This document shows, in pieces, positions 34,170 to 43,569 of a DNA stretch of 64,000 nt. Under the pieces are notes generated by a model that searched no databases, was not told where the DNA came from, and was given only the letters and a program-made list of their open reading frames with translations. The DNA is from Aselliscus stoliczkanus (Eukaryota; Chordata; Mammalia; Chiroptera; Hipposideridae): the NCBI GenBank assembly GCA_033961575.1, contig CM066732.1:82602687-82666686 (forward strand), in the 5' to 3' direction. Made by a program: the position numbers and the translations under genes. Position 1 is the first letter of the stretch. Each line of letters begins with the position of its first letter.

Positions 34170-35980
34170 AATGTTTTCCTTCTGTGAATTTATCTATACA
34201 TTTCTGGAAATATATAATTTAGAAAAATAATTGACTTTGTTTATAAAGATAGTTACCTCACTTTGTTCCGTAATGAAGGAAAGAGATGAGAGGACATAAT
34301 TATACTTAAGTAAGGATGCTATTAAGAGATAAAATTTCATGAAGTAAATATTGTATTTTATGGTTATGTTATCCTTAAAGTCTACATTAAAGCATTCCTG
34401 GGTGACTTTTAAAACCCTATAGGTACAAAACCACCAGTGAAACATGACCAGCACGCAAGCTGGGCAAACCTAGTTCCCAAATTCGCTTCTTTCTTTTTAT
34501 CCTCCCAAAATTAAAGCAAAATACTAAAAACGACAGTCATAATAGTACAAAATTATTTCTCTTCCTGTTTACACTGGTATATTGAATTTCAGTTTATATG
34601 GAATATAAAAGTTGACCTCATTAACAAAACAAAATATAGTTAACTGAGCAATAAATTACTAAATTAAAGCAGTCTGAATATTAAAGAGCTAAATATTCAT
34701 AAATGACTTAAGAAATCATCCTGATTCTATATAATTTACCAGTTTTCAAAGACTTTGAGTACTAAAAAATGTAATATAGATATAGATATAGAGATATGTA
34801 CAAAATTAAATTTTATCTACCTCTAACAATTTCTCAGTATCACTCCTGAAGCAGTCGATCTGCACAGAATTGTGCTTTATTTTTCTTAGTTCAAACTGAC
34901 ATTTAATTGTTCTCTTGGTACGAGAGCAGCAACTGTTGCCTTGAACTTTTTTTATATGCCTGTTAGGATCTCATAGAGTATTATTCTTTAACTCATGTAA
35001 TGTGTTTTGATTTTATTTTTATTTGTGATTGGTAATGACTAATAATTTTAACCTGTAAGAGCTACATTGTGAACATGTTTTTTATTGCATAAAAATACAA
35101 AACTCCTCTGTGTATTTTAAGTTCATAGTTATTGGATTCTGAATAGAACAAAAAGGAATCTGTAGATTTTATGCTTTACTGTAACAAGTACACAACAAGA
35201 CTAAATTAATTGGCTTGTGACATTGAAGAATACATTTTAACAACTGGGGAATATAGATCATTTTTAACTTTATGGCTAATTCTATATGACCATGCCTTCC
35301 CGAAGAGTCTGTAAACAAAAACACAGGTTCCACAGGCCACATTACTATAACCATTAACTATGCAAAGGTTGGTATAATAAACTCACTGTAATAATATTTC
35401 TTGTTCATGTTGTAAAGAATAGAATGGCACCAGCCTTATGAGGGTTAATATGAAACTTATTGCCTAAAGGTGCTCTCTCTTTATTGTCACTCAGAACAGT
35501 ATTACCCCTTTAATACACCAGGCTCCAAACTCAGGTCATAAAATAAGCACAATAAAGTGCTTTTGTGCGCTCCAATTGTCAACAGCCTCTCACAGAACCA
35601 TTCATCCCCGTGGGTGATAGATTCCTTGTCCTTTTCCTGTTTCTTTTGGCTCTTGACTCTATAAATAATTTCCTGTTAACAGCTTTGTCTCACACTTAGG
35701 AAATGATGTTTCCTGAGTCTTCTGTGGCCTTGACTTCTGGCTTCCCTCCTTGACCACAAGAATGATATATACCCCCTTAATTATGCTGCCTGTAGCTTCT
35801 CTGAGTAGATATCGCAAATGCTGTAGCCTGGGCCAGGAAGTCTACAGCTTCTTAGCAAAACAATACAGTCAGCTTTATATTTGGTTTACTCTGAACATAG
35901 TGTAGTACTTTAGAATATACAAGATGTTTCCATTTATATTCATTTTTTGTTGTTATTAATAATAAGTAGTTTAGATACTC
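34170..35980. other. Unassigned DNA, partly single-copy in look
   Basis: No repeats I can name. 35420-35880 is less AT-rich, without runs or repeat signatures, and might be conserved non-coding sequence; no exon is supported. Frames at 34194-34454 and 35169-35354 (minus) have no domain. Confidence 0.45.
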
Positions 35981-35984
35981 AGAG

Positions 35985-36083
35985 CAGATATAACCTTTCT
36001 TTTATAAAAGATAAGAAAACTGATGCATGAAAAGTACCTCAACTAAGGACTTGCCGTAGTTTACTGAAGAGTTTGAGTTCCTA
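35985..36083 (-). repeat. Probable MIR, reverse orientation, cut by a MITE
   Basis: 'aaaagataagaaaactgatg' + 'catgaaaagtacctcaactaaggacttg' and 'agtttgagttcct' follow the reverse MIR core; the match seems to resume after the element at 36311 with 'tctaggcctagtgattcctg'. Diverged. Confidence 0.5.
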
Positions 36084-36308
36084 CCGTGTTTCCCAAAAAA
36101 TAAGACCTAACCGGAAAATAAGCACTAGCATGATTTTCAGGGTGCTCATAATATAAGCTCTACCCCCAATAAGCCCCAGTTAAGATTGTCAGCCAGATAT
36201 GACTGTATTTGAATAAATGTAGATTTTTGTACATGAATAAATGAATAAAATGTGTCTTTTCGAGCAAAAATTAATATAAAACCCGGCCTTATTTTGGGGG
36301 AAATACGG
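36084..36308. mobile_element. 225-bp TA-flanked MITE
   Basis: Ends are inverted repeats of about 26 bp: left 'ccgtgtttcccaaaaaataa' and right the complement of it in 'ttattttgggggaaatacgg'. TA lies on each side (36082-36083 and 36309-36310). The interior has 'gagcaaaaattaatataaaa', a phrase that I recall from a MITE family in several mammals. There is no transposase. TA duplication suggests Tc1/mariner; the superfamily is not proven. The 71-codon minus-strand frame over it is chance. Confidence 0.8.
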
Positions 36309-36314
36309 TATCTA

Positions 36315-36914
36315 GGCCTAGTGATTCCTGCTTCAATACTCGTTTCACAGGTCCACACCACATCTAATTTATCTTCTGGGAAAATGAAACCATAAACAAA
36401 AACTGTTGCTTCTTAAAGTTTCTTTTTATTTTTTAACTTCCAAATTCTAAAATTTCTAACAGTGCTCTTATGAACTTACTTTCTTTTTTTTTAAATATAA
36501 ATATTTAATAGCTATAAACATACCCTTATGCCCTGACCTATGCCCATGAGAGAGAAGACTAGGCCTACACAAAAATCAGGTACTAGTAAAATAGGAAAAT
36601 TTAATGAACCCAGCACCTTCTTTCTTTTCCATCCTCATTAATTTTGCATGAAATGTGCCAGTAAATTAACTCTTACTATCCACTGGTTATAGGATATGTT
36701 GATGCATATATTTTCTTTCTTTGATGGGGAGTAAAAAAATTGTTTAGTACAGAAAAAGCCAGGGAAAGAGGAAAATGAAGTGGGAAATAAAGTTAGGACC
36801 AATGCCTACTTTTCAGGAGAATTTATATAAACCCCTTTATATATAAATATACTTGACATATATTTTGATATTAGCCCTTTTTACTCACTTTAATTGAACA
36901 TGTGCTTATCAATC
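36315..36914. other. Unassigned AT-rich DNA
   Basis: Nothing recognisable; T run at 36485-36492. Confidence 0.45.
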
Positions 36915-36922
36915 ATCTATAA

Positions 36923-37248
36923 CAGGGGTCGGCAAACTGCGGCTCATGAGCCACATGCGGCTCTTTGGGTACATTCCATCTCAAAAGTTTGCCGACCCCT
37001 GAAAGAGCCAATCCTGTCCCTTACAACAATTTAAAAATTATTCAAGAGCCATAAATATATTTTTACATAATCACCATTATGTGAATAATATCCTTTAAAA
37101 TTTTTATAAACGAAACTATGATAGTTTTATTTTCATTTTCAATTTTACTTCAGAGCCACATTTATGTACCCAAAGAGCCGCATGTGGCTCATGAGCCAGT
37201 TTGCTGACCCCTGGTGGCTCTTCTGCCTCAAAAGTTTGCCGACCCCTG
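36923..37248. mobile_element. Rearranged composite of non-autonomous hAT elements
   Basis: Bounded by 'caggggtcggcaaactgcgg' at 36923 and 'gtttgccgacccctg' ending at 37248, with 8-bp target duplications 'atctataa' (36915-36922) and 'atctatga' (37249-37256), typical of hAT. Inside are three pieces: A (36923-37001), the two termini joined with the middle missing; B (37002-37213), the reverse complement of a nearly complete element that lacks its own 3' terminus; and C (37214-37248), a forward 3' terminus. The same family gives the simple copy at 15899-16107. There is no transposase gene. The complementary halves could fold into long hairpins. Confidence 0.85.
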
Positions 37249-37402
37249 ATCTATGAGGATATAAGACATAGTATATCATCTATTAATGTCCCAAAGCTTG
37301 ATCTTTAGTTAAAATACATAAATTTAACCATATAATTGCCAAGCTTTGCTATTTGAATAACTGGTATACTGCTCATAAAAATAAAAAAAAGTACACACAG
37401 AG

Positions 37403-38845
37403 GTGGATCCTCTCCAGAAAAGATGGTGCAGTAGGTAAACACTGTGCTTAACTTCTCTCACAACCACAACAAAATTACAACTAAACTACAAAACAACCAT
37501 CACTGAGAATCACCTAAAATATTGCTTAACCTAAGTCCTACAACTACAGACATACAAAAGAAGCCACCTTGAGACTGGTAGGAGAGGTAGAGATGAGGAA
37601 CGGGCTGGTCCCACACCCATGTGTGACCACTAAAAATTGGGAGGGATATCTCGGCTGTGGAGGTCCCCCTGGAGGAGAGAGAAGTATTAGCCGAACCCCA
37701 ACCCAGGGTTTCAGTGCTAGGGAGAGATGTCCCCATAATTTCTGGTTGTAAAAACCAATGGAGATTGTGACTGAGTGAGACAGAGGGCTGCTGGAGTCCC
37801 AGCTGCTCCTCTTATTAAAGGGACCATGCAAGGACTTACTCACTAATGGAATCACTGGCTCTGACCTCCTGCTCCAGGGCAACACTGGGAAAGGCAACAG
37901 AGACATGGTGGGGAACTGAGTTGTCTGGCTTGGCACAGGGGCTGGAATGGCTGCTTTCTCCCACATGGAGGAAGTACTGGAGGCCATTGATTCTTTATTG
38001 ATCCCTCCCCTTTCCAAGTGTGCAGACATAGATAGCCATATTTATGAGTTCACCACTCCATGGTGATTTGATCCCACACTTTCCCAACTTTCAGGCACAC
38101 TCAAGCTGTTTCCAGGGGCTTTGTTGTACAAACCATCTTCCTTAACTCATGCTGCCGACTTTCCTAGGGTCTCTCAAAGGTTCATGGAACTCAGACAAGC
38201 AGCATCTGGCATGAGTGTGTCCTGTACCTCTGGCTGAGCATCTCTAAGCCCGCCATTAGTGGCAGCCAGCCTCGGTTCTCAGTTTGACCCCTCGAGGCAC
38301 TTCTAGGCACAGCACAGGTAGCGGTTATCTGCGAATATCTTTGTGGCTCCTGCCAAGTGGCCCTGGGTGGGGCACGGGCTGCAGCTGAACTTGACTTGTA
38401 GTGGATTCTCCTCCAAGGTGGTCCTGGGGCTGGCACCCCCAGTTGCCATCTTCGAAACAAGCTGAAGCATCACTCAGCTGCCTCCAGGAATGACACATTT
38501 AAGAGGGGTCAATTGGTCAAGCACCAGAGCCCAGATGAAGCAGATCCTGCTCTGTAATGTCAGCCCATGCACCACAGCTCCTCCACTACAGTCACAGCCA
38601 GTCTTCACAGCCAATGAGTCTGAGGGTCAATCCCTCCTACTGATGTGCAAATGGCAACCAGGCTCAACTACAACAGGAGGGCACACACTACCCACACAAG
38701 GGAGCACCTGGAGTGTGTGCTTCAAGTAACCAGGAAGACTGTGCCACTGAGTCCCACAGCACACCTACTACATAAGGCTACTCTACTAAGACCAGAAGAC
38801 TTAGCAGCCCTAGTACATAGAAACAAACACACAGAGACAGCCAAA
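37403..38845 (+). promoter_or_regulatory. LINE-1-type 5' untranslated region of HAL1-like copy 2
   Basis: Begins near 'aagatggtgcagtaggtaaacac' and is richer in G+C than the surroundings. In L1 this segment holds the internal RNA polymerase II promoter. Part of it (38480-38700) aligns with 6795-6580 of copy 1 on the opposite strand. The ORFs at 37500-38029 (up to 161 codons, minus) and 38191-38460 are antisense readings of it. Present activity is unknown. Confidence 0.6.
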
Positions 38846-39740
38846 ATGGGGAGACAAAGAAACATGTCCCAAATAGAAGAACAGAACAAAGTTCTAGAAA
38901 ATAAAGTAAACAAAATGGAGACAAGCAATCTACCACATACAGAGTTCAAAACACTGGTTATGAGGATGCTCAATGATCTCAGAGAGCTTCAACAAAGAGA
39001 TAGAAAATATAAAAATGGAGATAAAAAACATGAAAAAAAAAGTCAGGAATAAAAAGTACAATAACAGAAATGAAGAATGCATTACAGGGAATCAACAGTA
39101 GATTAAATGAAGCAGAGGATTGGACCAGCGATGTAAAAGATAAGGTAGCAGAGAGCATCCAATCAAAACAGCTACAACAATACCAAAAATAAGAATCAAA
39201 AAAAAATTGAGAAGAGTTAAGGGGCCTCTGGGACAACATCAAGCAAATCAACAGTTGCATTACAGGGGTACCAAAAGGAGAGAGAAAGAGTAAGAAATTG
39301 AAAACTTATTTGAAGAAATAACGACTGAAAACTTCCTTAATCTGGTGAAGGAAATAGATATACAAGCCCAGGAAGCACAGAGAGTCCCAAACAAGACGAA
39401 CCCAGGAGGCCAACAGCAAAACACATCATAATTAAAATGCAAAAGGTTAAAGACAAAGAGAGAATCTTAAAAGCAGCAGGAGAAAAGCAGTTAGGTACCT
39501 ACAAGGGAATTCCAGAAGACTGTCAGCTGATTTCTCAACAGAAACTTTGCAGGCCGGAAGGGATTGGCAGGAAGTATTCAAAGTGATTAAAAGCAAGGAC
39601 CTACAACCAAGATTACTCTACCCAGCAAAGCTATCATTTAGAATCAAATGACAGGTAAAGAGCTTCCCAGACAAGAAAAAGCTAAAGTAGTTCATCACCA
39701 CCAAACCAGTATACAAGAAATCTTGGAGGGACTTCTTTAA
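38846..39740 (+). pseudogene. LINE-1/HAL1 ORF1 remnant (copy 2)
   Basis: The start codon is at 38846-38848. The first 69 codons are open (to the stop at 39050-39052) and encode a charged, E/K/N-rich stretch with the look of the ORF1p coiled coil ('EEQNKVLENKVNKMET'). Beyond the stop the sequence continues in other frames: RNA-binding region, then the C-terminal end with 'tttctcaacagaaactttgc' (39529-39548) and 'ccaagattactctacccag' (39607-39625). At least one frameshift or nonsense change, so no full protein is made. In L1, ORF1p is an RNA chaperone of the retrotransposition particle. Confidence 0.7.
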
Positions 39741-39744
39741 GATG

Positions 39745-39747
39745 AAA

Positions 39748-39794
<47 letters not shown>

Positions 39795-39817
39795 AATAAA
39801 ATAAAATAAAATAAAAT
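39745..39817. repeat. (AAAT)n then (AAAAT)n microsatellite
   Basis: About twelve AAAT units followed by about five AAAAT units. It sits between ORF1 and ORF2 of the HAL1-like copy, at the same position where copy 1 has a pyrimidine-rich tract (5216-5268). The 68-codon frame with repeated YLFI on the opposite strand is its translation. Confidence 0.95.
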
Positions 39818-40100
39818 GGCTATAACTACATACCTATCAACAATTACTTTCAATGTAAATAGATTAAATGCTCTAATCAAAAGATAAGGGGGCTGAATGG
39901 ATAAGAAAACAAGAGCCTTACATATGCTGCCTATAAGAGACACACTTTAGATCAAAAGACACACACAGCCTGAAAGTAAACAGATGGAAAAAGATATGTC
40001 ATAGAAAATAGAAACATACAAACAAACAAAAAGCTGGGATCACAGTACTTATACCAGACAAAATAGACTTTAAAACAAAGACTATAATGAGACAAAGGAG
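39816..40100 (+). pseudogene. LINE-1 ORF2 N-terminal remnant (copy 2)
   Basis: Begins ATG at 39816 with 'ITFNVNRLNALIK', aligned to the L1 endonuclease start 'LTLNVNGLNAPIKR', and contains the region corresponding to 'QETHF' and 'SDKIDFK' (about 39925-40075). A stop follows the first 20 or so codons. It ends at 40100 at the shared deletion junction, so there is no reverse transcriptase domain and no usable endonuclease. Confidence 0.7.
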
Positions 40101-40763
40101 ACCTATAATTCCACTTCTGGATATTAATCTGAATAAATCCAAAATGCTATCATACTTCGAGGGAATGTACTCACCTATGTGTTCATTGCAGCATTATTTA
40201 CATAAGCCAAGATATGGTGGCAACCTGGGTGTCCCTGAATGGATGACTGGATAAAGAGGTGGTACATATATACAATATATATGTATATATACTACTGAGC
40301 CATAAAAAGCAATGAAATCTTGCCACCTGCGACAACATGGATGGACATGGAGGGTACTTGCGGAGTGTAATAAGTCACACAGAGAAAGACAAGTGTCATA
40401 TGATTTAACTTATAAGTGTAATTGAAAGAATAAAATAAACCAACAAATGAAACAAACTCATAGATACAGAGAACATTTTGATGGTTGCCAGATTTTGGGG
40501 GAGGGGGCGGGTTTGGGAGTGGGTGAAAAGCGGAAGGGATTAAGAAGTACAAATCAGTTGTTACACAGTAGTCATGGGGATGTAAAGTATAGGGAATATA
40601 ATCAATAATATAGTAATAACTATACAGTCATGTGGTACTAGTCAGGGGGATCACTTCCTAAATTATATAGATGTCTTATCACTATGGCATATACTTGAGA
40701 TTAATATAAAATAACATTAAATGTAAAATGTAATTGAAAATTTTTAAAAAGGGGGAAAGATCA

Positions 40764-40965
40764 ATAATATTGTGATAGGATGGTACACTGTCAGATGGTT
40801 ACTGGACTTACCATAGTGATAACTTCTTTAGCATAGGGAATAAAATCAATAATGTGGTAATAACTCTGTATTGTGCTAGGTGAGTGCTGTTGAATAACTA
40901 TGTTGTACACCTAAAACTAATGTAATATTGTTTGTTAGCTATATTTTAATAAAAATCTTTAAAGG
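40764..40965 (+). repeat. Second LINE-1 3' UTR module
   Basis: After a first 3' module (40562-40755) ending in an A-rich piece, a second, related module follows with 'gatcaataatattgtgatag', 'ggtacactgtcagatggtta' and a close at 'ctatattttaataaaaatc'. Copy 1 carries only the first type. Either a separate 5'-truncated L1 inserted in the tail or the source element had a two-part 3' UTR. Confidence 0.6.
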
Positions 40966-40969
40966 AAAC

Positions 40970-41800
40970 ATACACATATTAGGTACTGCATAAATTCTTG
41001 CTCTTGTAATAATTGCTAATATTATGTAAGGAAGTCAATAACTTTGAAAGGAATAATTTAGCTCACATTGTGCATAGTGGTTATAACAATGTGCATATGC
41101 TGCTCATTAAATAGCCCAAAGTTTTCTGAGTTCTTTATGTAATTTCAACAATTAAAATCCTATTAAAGGCATTCTTAGGTATTCTTTCTTTCTTGAATAT
41201 TCTTTCTTTTCAAAATTTTACTTTTTACTCCAAATTTATGTTCAATGCCATACGAGACTTACCTGTGTTCTAAAGTGAACTCTCCCTTTGTCTTTTATAG
41301 TTTGTATATATAAGATACATAAACAACTACATTTGAGGCATTGTTCATTGTCTTTGTCTTGTCTTTTGTAGAGATATTATGGGATCTTTGGATACTATTC
41401 TTAGAATACTGTCAGAAAAACAGACAACTCCCTACTCTTGGACAGGCCTAGTTTTGATTCTTTCTATTAAGTTTGAAGTTTTGAAACACCACAGAACACA
41501 AACAAAGATCGTTTTTAAAGAGACTGTCTCCTTTATTCTTTACTCTAAAGTAATGCCACCTATATTCAGATAGTACCCATACACTTTCCAGCTCTCTATT
41601 AGTGATACTTCTCCTTTCAAACATCGTAACAGTTCAACACCACTGCTTTCTTGGGGTAAAGCTCTTCTAGCCTATCCCTACACTATCACTTTATCTTTTA
41701 TATAGGAAATAAAATGGTCTAAGTATTTTCCAAAGCATTTTATGTTATTTTGACTTGCTGCAAAATTATTACCTGTTAAGAATAGATACTGAGAGCCTTG
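40970..41800. other. Unassigned DNA
   Basis: No repeat family or gene recognised. The 64-codon frame at 41379-41573 shows no domain. Confidence 0.45.
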
Positions 41801-41820
41801 TCAAAAGTATCATATCAAGA

Positions 41821-41922
41821 GGGCCGGCCGAGTGGCGCAGTGGTTAAGCGCTGGCTTGGGAAGCCAGCGGCCCCAGTTCGGTCCCACATATGAGGGCCAG
41901 CAATACTGCCCTCAAAAAAAAA
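41821..41922 (+). mobile_element. tRNA-derived SINE, short form
   Basis: The best-preserved short copy: 'gggccggccgagtggcgcag' (A-box 'tggcgcagtgg'), a perfect anticodon-arm-like pair 'gctggcttgggaagccagc', B-box 'agttcggtccc', 'gagggccagcaatactgccc' and an A tail. Target duplication of 18 bp at 41803-41820 and 41923-41940 ('aaaagtatcatatc' then a/g then 'aga'), one mismatch. Confidence 0.95.
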
Positions 41923-41944
41923 AAAAGTATCATATCGAGAGTAT

Positions 41945-43210
41945 AACAAGTAAGTGGCAGGAGTGGTAATCCTTTTGTCAAGGCCCCAATTGCCAGTAAA
42001 TGTCTCAAACAGAGAACAAGTACCCAGAACAGGGCCAGTTACACCACAGACATCCCATACGTGCCTCTGAATAAATGAAAGGATGGGGATGAGGAAAAAC
42101 TGGATAAGGTTGGCTGAAGGCGGGCTATATTTTATTATCAGTGCAGATTGTTTTTGATTGCCATTTCGTTCATTCAGATCTTAGGAGAGAGACATAAAAA
42201 TTTCTAAAATGAGTCAGTTTCCATATTCAGCTAAGTGATAATGATTATATTAACAACCCCTTCCTCTAACTCCTAGCCTCATCCTTGGCAAAAAGGAATA
42301 GTGGAAACAGTGAAAGTAATACAATTACAACAGTACTTTTTCAAGATCACTACAACACAATTACCTAACCAGGACTTCAGGAGAATAAACAGTCAGATCT
42401 CCCATCTAGGAATCAGTATTTGCAGTAATATTGATAGGTAGAAGAAAAACATCAAAAAAAAAATCAATCTTCTGTCTACAATTTTTTTCACAATTAGACT
42501 AATACAGATAGGTCACTGAGAAAAAAGTGTCCGTGTATAGAACACCTGATGTACTCAAACAAGCAAGCTGAGATTTGCAAACTTACACAAAACTCAAACC
42601 CAACTATTTTTAGTCCCCCCACTTTTTTTTTAATTTCACAAATAAATAAATAAATAACTCTTGATTGGGTGGTGCTACATGGACATATATTCTTAGGCCT
42701 AAATTGGGGATAGACAATCAATTCCTTTTGATGATATTTCACTTTAATGTGGAGAGTTGATTGGTGTCCTAAGCTGTATTGTCTAGCATAAGTGTATCCT
42801 TTCTTGGTGACAATCCTGAGACTAGTTGCTTTTCTTCCAAGTGTGTGCAAACTATATGATGTAACCGTTGCCCAGATTATGCAAAAATATCACAGCCTTT
42901 TCTTTCATGTTATATATAGTTTTAAATTGAATTGTTTTTCTTTATTGACCTTGAACTTTAAATTCAAGCTTTTTATTCTTTATACTTTTGTCTATTTTTT
43001 CCAATATACTAATTACATTTTAGTCAATTTTATCCCTTATTTTACTTCTCAACTAATATTAAGGATAAATGAATTATTTATTAAATACTGCTTTTTGGAT
43101 ACTTATTTCAATTTTGATCAATATTTATTACAACATAGTCATTTCATTAAAAAATTTGTCTCTCTAGCCTTGACGTTCAAAGACTGACTTTATTCTCATT
43201 CAGTTGTTTA
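41945..43210. other. Unassigned DNA
   Basis: No named repeat apart from an (AATA)n piece at 42640-42657. Frames at 42494-42850 (118 codons, minus) and 42792-43187 (131 codons, plus) are F/L/Y/I-rich products of AT-rich DNA and are not convincing genes. Confidence 0.5.
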
Positions 43211-43215
43211 ACAAA

Positions 43216-43234
43216 TCTATCTATCATCTATCTG

Positions 43235-43297
<63 letters not shown>

Positions 43298-43298
43298 C
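43216..43298. repeat. (TCTA)n tetranucleotide microsatellite
   Basis: Interrupted near the left ('ctatcatctatctgtc') and then perfect for about 15 units. A likely length polymorphism. Confidence 0.97.
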
Positions 43299-43329
43299 TT
43301 GAGATAGGGAGATGTCCTTTATGCTAAAT

Positions 43330-43565
43330 GTTATTATTATAAGCCTTAGGTTCACAGTTGTGAATAAGACAGAAGAGGTCCCTGCTCTTATGGAACTTAC
43401 ATTCTAACAGAAACACAGATAATAAAAAATAATTTAAAAATAAAGGAGAAAACAGATTGGATATAAGTGCAAGGCAGATAATTAAATTAAGATGCTGTGA
43501 TAAAGAATGGCAGGTCAATACTTTACAATCAGGTCAGGGGAGTCTTTCTGAGGCGATACCATTGA
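43330..43565 (-). repeat. L2 fragment, minus strand
   Basis: 'agttgtgaataagacagaag', 'aggtccctgctcttatggaa' + 'cttacattctaacag', then 'gataaagaatggcaggtcaa' and 'caggtcaggggagtctttctg' match the reverse L2 3' region (cagtgaacaaaacagacaaaatccctgccctcatggagc, gtggtcagggaaggcctc). Confidence 0.65.
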
Positions 43566-43569
43566 AAAA

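Larger units (their letters stand above)
37403..40965 (+). mobile_element. HAL1-like half-LINE-1, copy 2, near full length
   Basis: Plus-strand order: a LINE-1-type 5' end ('aagatggtgcagtaggtaaa' at about 37420), GC-richer 5' untranslated region to 38845, ORF1 remnant (38846-39740), an ATAAA microsatellite (39745-39817), the first about 95 codons of ORF2 (39816-40100), then directly the 3' end of ORF2 and 3' untranslated sequence (40101 onward) and A-rich ends. The reverse-transcriptase region is absent. The deletion junction (40100/40101) matches that of copy 1 (4910/4911). This supports a non-autonomous ORF1-only lineage like HAL1, dependent on L1 reverse transcriptase in trans. The clearest flanks are weak; I could not define target duplications. 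All frames are broken. Confidence 0.75.

Noticed and set aside
37403..37430. Target-site duplication for HAL1-like copy 2
   Set aside because: 'gtacacacag' on the left and 'catacacata' on the right are only loosely similar, so I do not claim a duplication.
37544..38029. 161-codon minus-strand open frame, the longest in the window
   Set aside because: It lies antisense in the 5' untranslated region of HAL1-like copy 2, has no domain, and is serine/proline-rich from the GC-richer composition.
41821..41922. tRNA gene: A box, anticodon-like arm and B box are visible
   Set aside because: The head belongs to a dispersed SINE with an A tail and target duplications; the sequence lacks a closed acceptor stem and ends in SINE body.
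42792..43187. 131-codon F/L/Y-rich frame resembling a membrane protein
   Set aside because: AT-rich composition explains the residue bias, there is no motif, and no splice or start context.
43216..43298. Regular repeats suggesting a CRISPR-like array
   Set aside because: It is a simple tetranucleotide microsatellite without spacers, in a mammalian genome.
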